A stretch of 64,000 nucleotides of DNA, taken from NCBI GenBank assembly GCA_012719455.1, contig JAAYAJ010000064.1, positions 62,001 to 126,000 of the forward strand. The letters are read 5' to 3'. Positions 54,359 to 63,396 of the stretch are shown one piece after another; position 1 is the first letter of the stretch; every line of letters starts with the position of its first letter. The notes beneath the pieces are model-generated. The model worked only from the letters and a program-made list of their open reading frames with translations, was not told the origin of the DNA and ran no database searches. This DNA comes from Acidobacteriota bacterium (GTDB lineage: Bacteria > Acidobacteriota > UBA6911). A program made the position numbers and the translations under genes.

Positions 54359-56164
54359 TCAGGGCTTGATCTCGATCGTCATCGACCGGGAGCCGGCGAT
54401 GACGTCGTCCAATGCGGGGAGTTCGTATTCCGCGAGCGGGGCGGAGCGGATTTCGGCCAGCCCTCCCGATTTCCGGTCCGATTGGAGGGCCGAGAGGATC
54501 GACGGGGGGAGGCCCGGCATCCCTTCCCCGCGCATCACCGCCCCGGGCGCGCGCCGGGAAAACCGGAGATAGAGCCGGTCGTTGCGGCGCATCCGGTTGA
54601 GGAATCCGATCAGCCGCCCCGAAGAACGCGGGGTGGACACCCCCCCGTCCTGCTTCTGGTCCAGCGTCGTCAGGGTCGCTCCGTCGGCCAGGGTCAGGGT
54701 GAGCGACCCGGGGGAGGCGGTGGCGGGGATCTTAATGGTGCGGACGTCGCGGATAACCGCGCCGTTGACCCGCTGCGCCGTCATCGTCAGTTCGACCGTC
54801 TCCCCCGCTTTCACTTCCCGGCGGTCCAGCCCGATCGATTCGAGCCGGGCACCCCGGTCTTCTTCCAGGACCGAAATCTCCAAATCGACGGACTCCAGGT
54901 CCAGGCCCGGGGCTTCGGTCGTCATCAGGTAGTTGACCGGCACGGCAACCGAAAGGGCGGCGTTCTGCACCGCTTCGCTGCGGGAGGAGTAGCGCCCGGC
55001 GATCCGGACCGTGTCCTCGTTCCGGATGCCGATCTTCCCCTCGACCCCGATCGTGGCCTCCCCCTGGGCGCGCTCGGACGCGGTGATGGTGTTGTAGACC
55101 ACCATGTTGAGTAACACCGGGGTCAGCATGGAATCGCGCGCCAGATCGAACCGGTACTCCTTCCTCGCGCCCCGGCTCGAGAGGAGGCCGATCCGCACCG
55201 GCACGGTGCGCGCCCTCTCCCCCACGATGCCGTAGATACCCATGCCCCGGTCCTGGCGGATCGCCCCCACGGCCCTCCCGGCCGCGAGGATCTTGAAGGA
55301 GCTCTGGAGGCTGGGGAAGATGGTCACCACGCTGGCCCGGTGCATGGGAAGTTCCGTGGCGCCCAGCTCGAGGAGATTGTGCCCGAAAGCGTAGAGGCGG
55401 TTCCCGTCCACCCAGGTCACGGTCCCCCCGGCGGAGATGTCCAGGTCCCCCCGCACGAGGGCAACCACGATATTGGAGCCGGGTTCGAACGGGGGGGAGT
55501 CCCCCGGGGCGTCTTCGGCTGGCGCGCCGGAACCTTGCAGCAGGGTCATCCCCGCATCCCGAAACCGGGGGGCGAAGGCCGCCAGGGTGCCGGGATGAAA
55601 GCCCCCCAGGGAAAGGGGAGTGGCGATCGGGAGCAGGGTGTGCGCGTCCCGCGCGCCCGGGGGCGTGTTTCCGCCCCGCACGATCGTGAACTCGAGTCCT
55701 CCGCCGCCGGCGGCGGCAAGCGGCAGCGCCGTGTCCCAGAGCCGGCTCTTCTGCGGGCGCGCGGAACCGCCCTTTTCCTCGAAGGCGTCCACCATGTGGG
55801 CAATGGGGGTGATTCCCGCGATCGGTTCCCGGGCGAAGGAGTAGGTATAGGCGACGGCGCCGAGAAGCTTTCCGTCGATGTAAACGGGGCTGCCGCTCAT
55901 CCCCTCGAAGATACCGTACCTGTCGATCACGCCGCCGCTGAAGCGGGCCAGCACCGAGTCAGCCCCCGGAGTCACCCCGCGCATCACCCCGAGGATTTCC
56001 ACCTGGAACTCCTCCGGCCGGGTGCCCTGGAAGCAGGTCAGGCCGACCCCCCTGAGCCCGGGGCGAATGTCCTCGATCCGGAAGAAATCGGGGTGAGCCC
56101 CGGAACCCGAAAAGGGCGCCAGGGCCAGAAGAACCACGGCAAGCCAGAGCGATCGTCTTGTCAT
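54359..56164 (-). CDS. SpoIVB peptidase S55-domain protein, exported
   Basis: 601 residues. A signal peptide (about 1-23) is followed by an S55 serine-peptidase region: EDIRPGLRGVGLTCF, FEGMSGSPVYIDGKLLGAVAY (catalytic Ser in SGSP) and the downstream ITPI segment. The C-terminal half is beta-rich. In spore formers this domain cleaves SpoIVFA; in diderms the role is unknown, and since no sporulation gene is nearby, a periplasmic signalling or processing protease is likely. It heads the exported-protein run with the propeller gene. Confidence 0.84.
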   Translation of the reverse strand: MTRRSLWLAVVLLALAPFSGSGAHPDFFRIEDIRPGLRGVGLTCFQGTRPEEFQVEILGVMRGVTPGADSVLARFSGGVIDRYGIFEGMSGSPVYIDGKLLGAVAYTYSFAREPIAGITPIAHMVDAFEEKGGSARPQKSRLWDTALPLAAAGGGGLEFTIVRGGNTPPGARDAHTLLPIATPLSLGGFHPGTLAAFAPRFRDAGMTLLQGSGAPAEDAPGDSPPFEPGSNIVVALVRGDLDISAGGTVTWVDGNRLYAFGHNLLELGATELPMHRASVVTIFPSLQSSFKILAAGRAVGAIRQDRGMGIYGIVGERARTVPVRIGLLSSRGARKEYRFDLARDSMLTPVLLNMVVYNTITASERAQGEATIGVEGKIGIRNEDTVRIAGRYSSRSEAVQNAALSVAVPVNYLMTTEAPGLDLESVDLEISVLEEDRGARLESIGLDRREVKAGETVELTMTAQRVNGAVIRDVRTIKIPATASPGSLTLTLADGATLTTLDQKQDGGVSTPRSSGRLIGFLNRMRRNDRLYLRFSRRAPGAVMRGEGMPGLPPSILSALQSDRKSGGLAEIRSAPLAEYELPALDDVIAGSRSMTIEIKP

Positions 56165-56185
56165 CCGTCCCGACCTTTCCCGGCA

Positions 56186-56194
56186 AGTATAACA
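56186..56194 (-). promoter_or_regulatory. Extended -10 promoter candidate for the S55 peptidase gene
   Basis: On the minus strand, TGTTATACT forms an extended -10 element about 22 bases before the ATG. No good -35 box is seen. Confidence 0.4.
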
Positions 56195-56257
56195 GAATGT
56201 TCCGGGATGACGGCCAGGGACACATTGCGGTTGACGAAACCGGAGCGGGGGCCGATC

Positions 56258-56905
56258 ATGGAGTCCATGGTGAGCGAGGACTTGTGCGCCGTCATCCTGG
56301 CCGGCGGACGAAGCCGCCGGATGGGGAGCAACAAGGCGCTGATGACGATCGGCGGGCGCCCCCTGATCCAGATCGTGATCGAACGGGCTCTCCCCCTGAC
56401 GCAGCGAATCCTGATCTCATCGGACGAGGGGGAGGAGTACCGGCTCCTCGGCTTCCCCGTCGTTCCGGACCGCTACCGGGACCATGGCCCGCTGGCCGGA
56501 CTTCACGCCGCCATGCACCACGAGCACGCCTCCCTCTACCTCGCCTTGGCGTGCGACCTCCCGGGCGTCCCCACCCCCCTGCTCGAGTACCTCGTCGCCT
56601 GCGCCGAAGGGTACGACGCCGCCATCCCGCGCTCGCGCGACGGGCTGGCCCACCCTTTGTGCGCCGTCTACCGCAGAAGCTGCCTGTCCCGGATCGAAGA
56701 CGCCCTCGAGCACGGCGCCCGGAAGGTGATCGCCACCTTCCTCGACGGCCCCCTGCGCATCCGCTGGGTACCCCACGGAGATGGCCCGTTCGATGACTCC
56801 GACCTGGCCAATATCAACACTCCCGGAGACTTGCAGAGGCTCCGCCGGAGGATGGAGGGGGAAACCTCCATAAACTCTACATATGGTAGCCAGTTACGCA
56901 AATAA
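56258..56905 (+). CDS. mobA: Molybdenum cofactor guanylyltransferase
   Basis: 215 residues; adds GMP to molybdopterin to form the bis-MGD or MGD cofactor. The nucleotide-binding start AVILAGGRSRRMGSNKALM, PLAGLHAAM and LALACDLPGVP are typical of MobA. Later, NINTPGDL marks the C-terminal end of the fold. The start among ATG 56258, ATG 56267 and GTG 56270 is not settled. No molybdoenzyme gene is present, but Mo/W enzymes are implied for this organism. Confidence 0.9.
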   Translation: MESMVSEDLCAVILAGGRSRRMGSNKALMTIGGRPLIQIVIERALPLTQRILISSDEGEEYRLLGFPVVPDRYRDHGPLAGLHAAMHHEHASLYLALACDLPGVPTPLLEYLVACAEGYDAAIPRSRDGLAHPLCAVYRRSCLSRIEDALEHGARKVIATFLDGPLRIRWVPHGDGPFDDSDLANINTPGDLQRLRRRMEGETSINSTYGSQLRK

Positions 56906-56927
56906 CCCCATTATGTTGTGATTTTTC

Positions 56928-56958
56928 TTGACCTGGCTCCAAACCGTTGTGCTATATT
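56928..56958 (+). promoter_or_regulatory. Candidate promoter for the 57044 gene
   Basis: TTGACC (56928-56933) and TATATT (56953-56958) lie in a locally AT-rich patch; the 19-base spacer is long, and overlapping CTATAT would give 18. Confidence 0.45.
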
Positions 56959-57043
56959 GACCCCCTATATCGGAAACACGACAGCTTGACCCGCAGCGGC
57001 AGACCACGGCCCGAATGCGGGCCGATTCCCGGAGCCTCTTTCC

Positions 57044-57955
57044 ATGAAACGGCGGGTATTAATGGATGAAACCAGGTTGGGTTGGTTCCTGCGCGCGCTC
57101 CTGCCCGCCGCCCTGATCCTGTTCGCGGTCATCGCCCTGGTTCTCGGCTTCCCGATGTACAGGATCTCCTACCCCGGCTCCGTGACCGAGTCGGTCGACC
57201 CGTCGCACTACCTTCTCTCCTGGCTCGAACTCCAGATCCCCTCGAGCCGCGGGGAATCGATCCCGGGGTGGTGGATCCCGGGCCTCAAGCACGCCCCGGG
57301 GATCATCCTGGCCCCCGGCTATGGCATGAGCCGGTCGGACGCCCTGAGCCTTGCGGTCGCCCTGCATCAGCACGGGTTCAACCTGGTGGTGGTCAACCAG
57401 CGGGGGAGCGGCGGCGCACCCCGGGGGGCCAGTACGCTCGGCCTCCGGGAAGCCGACGACATGGCCGACACCGTGCGCTTCATGATCGGGCGCCCCGAAA
57501 ACAACCCCGAGTGGCTGGGGATTTGGGGAGTGGACACAAGCGCTTTCGCCGCCCTCAAAACCGCTGCCGCCTTCCCCGAAGTCCGGGCGGTCGCGGCCGA
57601 CAGTGCCTACGCGACGATCGATCATTTTCTGGGCTACCGGCTCGCCGAGGATTTCGGCGTGGACAACAGCATCCTGCACTTCGCGTGCTGGCAGCTCTTC
57701 CGGCTGATCCATATCGCGGACTTCCGGGCCCTGGACCGGCCCCTGCCGGTCGAAGGGCTGGCGGGAAAATCGATCCTGTTCATCAAAGGGGAGGGGCGCG
57801 GGACCCTGGCGGCCTCGACCGAGGCATTGCACGCCGTCGTGCCGCAGGGGGAACTCATGACCCACCCGACGGCGCGGGTGCACGCTCTGAGCGGCGAAGG
57901 GCTCAAGAGTTACGACCGGCAGGTAGCCGGCTTCTTTCACCTGAATTTGCAATAA
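57044..57955 (+). CDS. Alpha/beta-hydrolase-like membrane-anchored protein with altered nucleophile
   Basis: 303 residues. One membrane helix (about 18-38), then an alpha/beta-hydrolase domain: oxyanion region ILAPGYGMSRSD, FNLVVVNQRGSGG, and the nucleophile elbow GIWGVDTSAF. The normal G-x-S-x-G is G-V-D-T-S here, so Asp164 occupies the Ser position, as in haloalkane dehalogenase-type enzymes; the late acid motif (usually HGxxD) reads IKGEGRG. A His-containing end (RVHALSGEG) remains. Either inactive or an Asp-nucleophile variant. 58 bases upstream of smc. Confidence 0.75.
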   Translation: MKRRVLMDETRLGWFLRALLPAALILFAVIALVLGFPMYRISYPGSVTESVDPSHYLLSWLELQIPSSRGESIPGWWIPGLKHAPGIILAPGYGMSRSDALSLAVALHQHGFNLVVVNQRGSGGAPRGASTLGLREADDMADTVRFMIGRPENNPEWLGIWGVDTSAFAALKTAAAFPEVRAVAADSAYATIDHFLGYRLAEDFGVDNSILHFACWQLFRLIHIADFRALDRPLPVEGLAGKSILFIKGEGRGTLAASTEALHAVVPQGELMTHPTARVHALSGEGLKSYDRQVAGFFHLNLQ

Positions 57956-58013
57956 GAGGCGCGGGAATCCAACCGAGGGCAAACGAGAGAGCGGAAAGGG
58001 TGACACGAACGCT

Positions 58014-61000
58014 ATGAACCGAATCAAGAAACTGGAGCTCGTGGGATTCAAATCCTTCTGCGACCGCACGCACATCCCCTTTAACGAGGGGGTCACGGTC
58101 ATCGTCGGCCCCAACGGCTGCGGGAAGAGCAACATCTCCGACGCCATCAGCTGGGTGGTCGGGGAGCAGAGCGCCAAATCGCTGCGCACGGACAAGATGG
58201 AAGGGGTGATCTTCAACGGGACCCAGAAGCGCAAACCAACCGGCTTCGCCGAGGTCATCCTGACCCTCTCCCTGGACCACGAGATCGAGATCCCGGGGGC
58301 GCCCGAGTTCAACCCGGCCAATTTCAGCATCGGCCGGCGGCTCTACCGCTCGGGGGAAAGCGAGTACTACCTCGACGGCCAACGCTGCCGACTGAAGGAT
58401 ATCCAGGCCCTGCTCGAGGGGACCGGCCTGGGCCCCAACTCCTACGCCATCCTGGAGCAGGGGCGGATCGGCCAGATCCTCAGCTCCAAGCCCGCCGAGC
58501 GCCGCAGCCTGATCGAGGAAGCCGCGCGCATCACCCTCTTCAAGAGTCGGCGCTATTCGGCGGAGAACAAGCTGGAACAGGCCCAACAGAACCTGACACG
58601 GGCCGAAGACATCATCCGCGAGGTGGTGCGGCAGCTGAACTCCCTGCGCCGGCAGGCGGCCAAGGCGCGGCGCTACAACAGGATAAGGGAGGAACTCCGC
58701 TCCGTCCAGCGCCTCAAGATCGGGATGGAGGACCGCGAACTGCGCCGGAAGCTGTCCGAGTGCGCCGCGCGTTTCACCGTGGCGCAGGAGCGGGAGGAGG
58801 CGATGCTGGCCGAGCTGGCCGGGGCGGAAGGCGCGCGGGACGAAGCGCGCCGTGACAGCGCCCGGCAGGAGGAGGAGGTCAACCAGGTCCGGGAGCGCCT
58901 GACGGGGCTCAAGGTCGATGCAGGCGACGCCCGCAACACGCTCGAAAAACAGGAGACCCAGCGGCTCGGGCTCATCTCCCGCACCGGGGAGCTCGAACGG
59001 GAACAGGCGGCCATCGCCGACCGGGAGCAGATCATCGGGCGCGAGACGGAACGGCTCCGGGAAACCGGCGACGCGCTCGCCCGGGAAATCGCCCAGGAGC
59101 AGGAGGTCGTCGAGGCGGAACAGGCCAAGAGCGAGCGGCTACAGGAGGGGATCCGGGAAACCGAAACGCAGATCGACGAGCTCCGCTCCTTCCTCCTGAC
59201 CGGCGCGGGGAAACTGTCGGACCTGAAAAATCTGCAGGCTCGCTGCCAGGAAAGCCTGGCCCGGATCGCGGCCCGGGCCGCCCGCCTCGAACATGAGCGG
59301 CAGGCCAGGGCCGAGGAAAGGGCCGGACGGACGGCCGAACTGGAGAGGGTGCGCGGCGACTACGCCCGCAAGGCGGAGCGACAAAAGGAGGTGGCCGCGG
59401 CCGGTGAGGAACTCGAGGGACAGGCCGGACGGCTGGCCGCCGCGATCGAGCGGCTGACGGAGGAACTCACGGCGCACTCCAACGAACACAGCCTGATGCA
59501 GCACCGCTACTCCTCGCTCGAGGAGATCGAGCAGCGGCGCAGCAACTACTCCGAAGGGGTGCAGAAATACCTCTCCACCAGGATCCCGGGGGAGGAGGAG
59601 TGCCGCGCGAAGACGCTGGCGGACCATATCGAAACCGACCCGGCCTACGAGGCCGCGCTCGAGGACTACTTGAACGCGCCGCTGCAGTACATCCTGGTCG
59701 AGAACCGGGACGACGCCATGAGCGGGGTGGAGCGGCTCAAACGGATCGGCGCCGGGAAATGCACCTTCATGACCCTGCAGAACGGCCATAGCCACGGCCA
59801 CGGCACCGGCGCCGGCCGGCCCGAAATCGAGGGGGACGGGGTGATCGGCTACCTGGACGGGCTGCTGCGCATGACGCCCGACGTCAGGCACGCGTTCGAA
59901 CGCGCGCTCCCCGAATTCGCCTCGACCGTCATGGTTTCCGACCTCGACACGGCGTTTCGGCTGGCCGAGCGGTCCCCCGCCGCCAACTTCCTGACCCTTT
60001 CGGGGGAAGCGTATTCCCCGCGCGGCACCCTGTCGGCCGTCGGAGAGCGCAAATCGATGGCGGGCTTTCTTGCCCTGAAACGCGAAAAGCGGGAACTCGA
60101 CAGGAAGCTGGCCGCGCTGGCCCAGAAGATCGAATCGGCGCGCGCGGAACTCTCCGGCCTCAAAGAAGAGCAGTCGGTCGCAGCGGAATCGATCAAGGCC
60201 CTTATGGCCGAGGCTCGGAAGCTCGAGGTGGAAACGGCCCTGACGGGGCACGAGATCTCCAGGATCGAGGGGGACCTGGGCCGGATCGAACAATCGGAGC
60301 AGGTGGCCGACACGGAAATCGCGCAGCTCGAAACGGAGCGGCGGGAACTCGCGTCCCGCCTGGAAGGGGCGGCCGGGGAGATCGCCGAGATCGAGGCCAG
60401 AAGCGGGACCGGGTCGGAGGAGCTGGCCGAACTCAACGCGCAGCTGCAGGCGCTGCGCACGGAAAGCGCCTCCCTTTCCAAGGAAATGGGGAGCCTCGTC
60501 TCCGCCCACGCCGTCAAGAAGGAGCGGCGCCTCGGCATCGACGCCTCCCTGCGGCGGCTCGCGCAGGAATCGGAGGAGGTGCGCCGGCGCGCCGAGGCGA
60601 ACCGGACCGAAGCGGCCCAGGTGCGCGAGCGAATCGCGGAGCTGCGCGTCGCCCAGGAGCAGGCCCGGGAGCGGATCGCCGAATGCACGCAGACGATCGA
60701 GAGGACGACGGAAACGCTCGGGGAAATGCAGGCCGCCCTTTCGTCCGGGCGTGCAGCACTCGAACAGGTGGAGGAGCAGCTGCGGGTCCTGCTCTCCGGA
60801 CGTGAAGAGGCCCTGAACGCCCGGAGCCGGATCGAGATCGAGAAGACCCGGCTCGAAAACGACCTGGAGCACCTCGAACGCCATTGCCAGGAGGAGTTCC
60901 ATGTCCCTGCGGCCGAACTCATCGTCGACATCGAGGACTCGGGCTGGCAGCGCGACTACCGGGAAGTGGCCGAGGAATACGACCGGATGCGCAAGACGAT

Positions 61001-61622
61001 CGAAAACTTCGGGGCCATCAACATGCGCGCCCTGGAGGAGTACAAGGAGCTGGAGCAGCGCTACCAGTTCCTGAACGGCCAGCGCCTGGACATCGAACAA
61101 TCGATCGCCGACATCCAGAAGGCGATCGCCGACATCAACCGGCGCTCCATCGAGCAGTTCGAGGAGGCGTTCCAGGCGATCCGGCGCAATTTCCAGGAAG
61201 TGTTCCAGATCCTCTTCGGCGGCGGGCAATGCGACCTGAGGCTGCTCGACGAGGACGACGTGCTCGACAGCGGGATCGACATCATCGCCCAGCCCCCGGG
61301 CAAGCGGCTGCAGAACGTGCTGCTGCTGTCGGGGGGGGAGAAGGCGCTGACGGCCCTGGCGCTCCTGATCGCCATCTTCCGCTACCGGCCGAGCCCCGTA
61401 TGTGTCCTGGACGAGGTGGACGCGCCGCTCGACGACGCCAACGTGAACCGCTTCACGCGCCTGGTCACCGAGCTGAGCCAGAACACCCAGTTCATCATCA
61501 TCACCCACAACAAGAACACCATGGAAACGGCCCAGACAATGTACGGCGTCACCATGGAAGAGCCGGGGGTTTCCAAAATCATCGGCGTGGATTTCCGCCA
61601 GCAGCAGGCGCTGGCCAGCTGA
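58014..61622 (+). CDS. smc: Chromosome segregation protein SMC
   Basis: 1202-residue ATPase that loops and compacts DNA. Walker A VGPNGCGKSNISDA (about 33), long coiled coil, hinge domain about 515-660 (ETDPAYEAALEDYLNAPLQYILVE, with an odd His/Gly insert around HSHGHGTG), return coiled coil, then the signature LLSGGEKALTALAL and Walker B PVCVLDEVDAPLDD. Full length, typical. scpA/scpB are not adjacent. purC follows after 13 bases. Confidence 0.97.
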   Translation: MNRIKKLELVGFKSFCDRTHIPFNEGVTVIVGPNGCGKSNISDAISWVVGEQSAKSLRTDKMEGVIFNGTQKRKPTGFAEVILTLSLDHEIEIPGAPEFNPANFSIGRRLYRSGESEYYLDGQRCRLKDIQALLEGTGLGPNSYAILEQGRIGQILSSKPAERRSLIEEAARITLFKSRRYSAENKLEQAQQNLTRAEDIIREVVRQLNSLRRQAAKARRYNRIREELRSVQRLKIGMEDRELRRKLSECAARFTVAQEREEAMLAELAGAEGARDEARRDSARQEEEVNQVRERLTGLKVDAGDARNTLEKQETQRLGLISRTGELEREQAAIADREQIIGRETERLRETGDALAREIAQEQEVVEAEQAKSERLQEGIRETETQIDELRSFLLTGAGKLSDLKNLQARCQESLARIAARAARLEHERQARAEERAGRTAELERVRGDYARKAERQKEVAAAGEELEGQAGRLAAAIERLTEELTAHSNEHSLMQHRYSSLEEIEQRRSNYSEGVQKYLSTRIPGEEECRAKTLADHIETDPAYEAALEDYLNAPLQYILVENRDDAMSGVERLKRIGAGKCTFMTLQNGHSHGHGTGAGRPEIEGDGVIGYLDGLLRMTPDVRHAFERALPEFASTVMVSDLDTAFRLAERSPAANFLTLSGEAYSPRGTLSAVGERKSMAGFLALKREKRELDRKLAALAQKIESARAELSGLKEEQSVAAESIKALMAEARKLEVETALTGHEISRIEGDLGRIEQSEQVADTEIAQLETERRELASRLEGAAGEIAEIEARSGTGSEELAELNAQLQALRTESASLSKEMGSLVSAHAVKKERRLGIDASLRRLAQESEEVRRRAEANRTEAAQVRERIAELRVAQEQARERIAECTQTIERTTETLGEMQAALSSGRAALEQVEEQLRVLLSGREEALNARSRIEIEKTRLENDLEHLERHCQEEFHVPAAELIVDIEDSGWQRDYREVAEEYDRMRKTIENFGAINMRALEEYKELEQRYQFLNGQRLDIEQSIADIQKAIADINRRSIEQFEEAFQAIRRNFQEVFQILFGGGQCDLRLLDEDDVLDSGIDIIAQPPGKRLQNVLLLSGGEKALTALALLIAIFRYRPSPVCVLDEVDAPLDDANVNRFTRLVTELSQNTQFIIITHNKNTMETAQTMYGVTMEEPGVSKIIGVDFRQQQALAS

Positions 61623-61635
61623 TCCGGGGAGACAT

Positions 61636-62535
61636 ATGGTAAAGAAGCCAAACCTTTGCATCCAGACCGATCTGGAGGGGCTGAAACTGCTCCGCCGGGG
61701 AAAAGTGCGGGATCTTTACGCCTGCGGGGACAAACTCCTGCTCGTCGCGACCGACCGCATCTCCGCCTTCGACGTCGTCCTGCCGACCCCCATCCCCTGG
61801 AAAGGGGCCGTCCTGACGCAGCTGTCGCGCTTCTGGTTCGCCATGATGCGCGACCTGGTCCCCAACCACCTCATCAGCACCGACGCCGCGGAATTCCCCG
61901 CGGAACTCCAACGCCACCGCGAGGTCCTAGACCTGCGAAGCATGCTCGCGGTCAGCGCCGACATGTTCCCGATCGAGTGCGTGGCGCGCGGCTACCTGGC
62001 CGGCTCCGGCTGGAAGGAATACCAGGACCACGGCACGGTGTGCGGGATCGCGCTCCCGCCAGGCTTGCGGGAGTGCGACCGGCTCCCCGAACCCATCTTC
62101 ACCCCGGCTACCAAGGCGGAATCGGGGCACGATATGAACATCTCCTACGAAGAAGCCGCCCGCAGGATCGGGGAGGGGCAGGCTTCCAGGCTCCGGGACC
62201 TCACGCTGGCGATCTACGCGCGGGCTGCGGAGTACGCCCTCGAGCGCGGCATCATCATCGCAGACGTCAAATTCGAGTTCGGAGTCTACAACGGCGAGAT
62301 CATCCTGTGCGACGAGGTCCTGACCCCCGATTCGTCCCGCTTCTGGCCCCGCGACCGGTACGAACCGGGCAGGAACCAGCCGTCGTTCGACAAGCAGTAC
62401 GTCCGGGATTACCTGGAGGAGATCCACTTCAACAAGCAGCCGCCGGCCCCCGAACTCCCACCCCGGGTGGTGGAGGGGACCACAGCCAAGTATCTCGAAG
62501 CCTACCGGATTCTGACCGGTTCCCCCCTGTTTTAA
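61636..62535 (+). CDS. purC: SAICAR synthetase
   Basis: 299 residues; joins CAIR and aspartate in purine synthesis. LLRRGKVRDLYACGDKLLLVATDRISAFD start, FPIECVARGYLAGSGWKEY, PEPIFTPATKAESGHD and IIADVKFEFG are conserved motifs. It belongs to the longer SAICAR synthetase type. Its stop codon lies within a G/C hairpin that may end the transcript. Confidence 0.97.
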   Translation: MVKKPNLCIQTDLEGLKLLRRGKVRDLYACGDKLLLVATDRISAFDVVLPTPIPWKGAVLTQLSRFWFAMMRDLVPNHLISTDAAEFPAELQRHREVLDLRSMLAVSADMFPIECVARGYLAGSGWKEYQDHGTVCGIALPPGLRECDRLPEPIFTPATKAESGHDMNISYEEAARRIGEGQASRLRDLTLAIYARAAEYALERGIIIADVKFEFGVYNGEIILCDEVLTPDSSRFWPRDRYEPGRNQPSFDKQYVRDYLEEIHFNKQPPAPELPPRVVEGTTAKYLEAYRILTGSPLF

Positions 62536-62542
62536 GGGGGGG
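62522..62542 (+). terminator. Hairpin around the purC stop
   Basis: CCCCCC and GGGGGG flank TGTTTTAA, which contains the stop codon. A likely attenuating or terminating hairpin, although no T-run follows directly. Confidence 0.4.
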
Positions 62543-62552
62543 AGATTCAGAA

Positions 62553-62596
62553 ACACGGGTTTCACAAATCGGTTTTTTTATTTGTGAAACCCGTGT
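62553..62596. repeat. 17-bp perfect inverted repeat with T-rich loop
   Basis: Arms ACACGGGTTTCACAAAT (62553-62569) and its exact complement (62580-62596) surround the ten-base loop CGGTTTTTTT. It is AT-richer than its surroundings and fills the purC-cvpA gap. Confidence 0.85.
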
Positions 62597-62608
62597 AACC
62601 TATAGCGC

Positions 62609-63157
62609 ATGCATCCGGGCCAGTGGACTACCTTCGACCTCCTGTTCGCCGGGATCGTGGCGCTATCGACGCTGCTGGCCCTCTGGAAGGGGATCGTGCG
62701 CGAGATTGTCAGCCTCGTCGCCCTGATCGCCGGCTTCCTGCTCGCCGTCTTTTTCTACCCGGTCCCGGCCGCGCGCCTGATCGATTTCTGCCGCACCGAA
62801 CAGATCGCCAACCTGGCCGGATTCCTCGTCATTTTCCTGGGCACCCTGCTGGCCGGCACGCTCGTCTCCATCGCATTGAACCGGTTCCTGAAGGCGGTGA
62901 CGCTCAAATGGGCCGACCGGTTCCTGGGCTCCATTTTCGGCTTCCTGCGCGGCTGGGCCGTCTGCTCCATCCTCGTCCTCGCCCTCATCGCCTTTCCGGT
63001 GAAAAAGGATCTCCTGTCCCGCTCCGTCCTGGCCCCTTTCCTGCTCGGGGGGGCGAGCGCCGCCGTACGGTTGACGCCCCAGAGTCTCAAGGACAAGTTT
63101 TACACCCACTACCGGAAAGTACTCCATTCCTGGAACCTGCAGCAGGAGGAGCCGTGA
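62609..63157 (+). CDS. CvpA-family membrane protein
   Basis: 182 residues with four membrane helices and the CvpA pattern: FDLLFAGIVALSTLLALWKGIVREIVSLVAL, then LGSIFGFLRGW between helices three and four. CvpA was named for colicin V export and is now linked to envelope stress; the function is not settled. It overlaps the next gene by four bases (GTGA). Confidence 0.88.
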   Translation: MHPGQWTTFDLLFAGIVALSTLLALWKGIVREIVSLVALIAGFLLAVFFYPVPAARLIDFCRTEQIANLAGFLVIFLGTLLAGTLVSIALNRFLKAVTLKWADRFLGSIFGFLRGWAVCSILVLALIAFPVKKDLLSRSVLAPFLLGGASAAVRLTPQSLKDKFYTHYRKVLHSWNLQQEEP

Positions 63158-63396
63158 GCGAAAACCACCGCCCCCCGCGGTTCAAGGAACGCCTGGAAGC
63201 CCTCTGCGCGGAAATGGTCGAAAAGGGGATCCTCTTCCCGGAAGCCATGGAGCAGTTCGAGCGCTGCTTCATCGCCGAGGTGATGCGGCGCAACCAAGGG
63301 CACCTGCTCAAAACGTCGGCCGCCCTGGGCATTCACCGCAACACCCTGGCTAAGAAGGTCAGCCTCTGGAAGATCCCGAGAAAACCGGAGCGTTAG
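63154..63396 (+). CDS. Fis-type helix-turn-helix protein
   Basis: 80 residues. The C-terminal 40 form a Fis/NtrC-type DNA-binding helix-turn-helix (HTH_8): EVMRRNQGHLLKTSAALGIHRNTLAKKV. The N-terminal part is a short helical dimerisation-like region. Start GTG, coupled to cvpA by four-base overlap. Either a nucleoid-associated Fis-like factor or a small regulator. Its stop overlaps that of the convergent porin gene. Confidence 0.85.
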   Translation: MSENHRPPRFKERLEALCAEMVEKGILFPEAMEQFERCFIAEVMRRNQGHLLKTSAALGIHRNTLAKKVSLWKIPRKPER

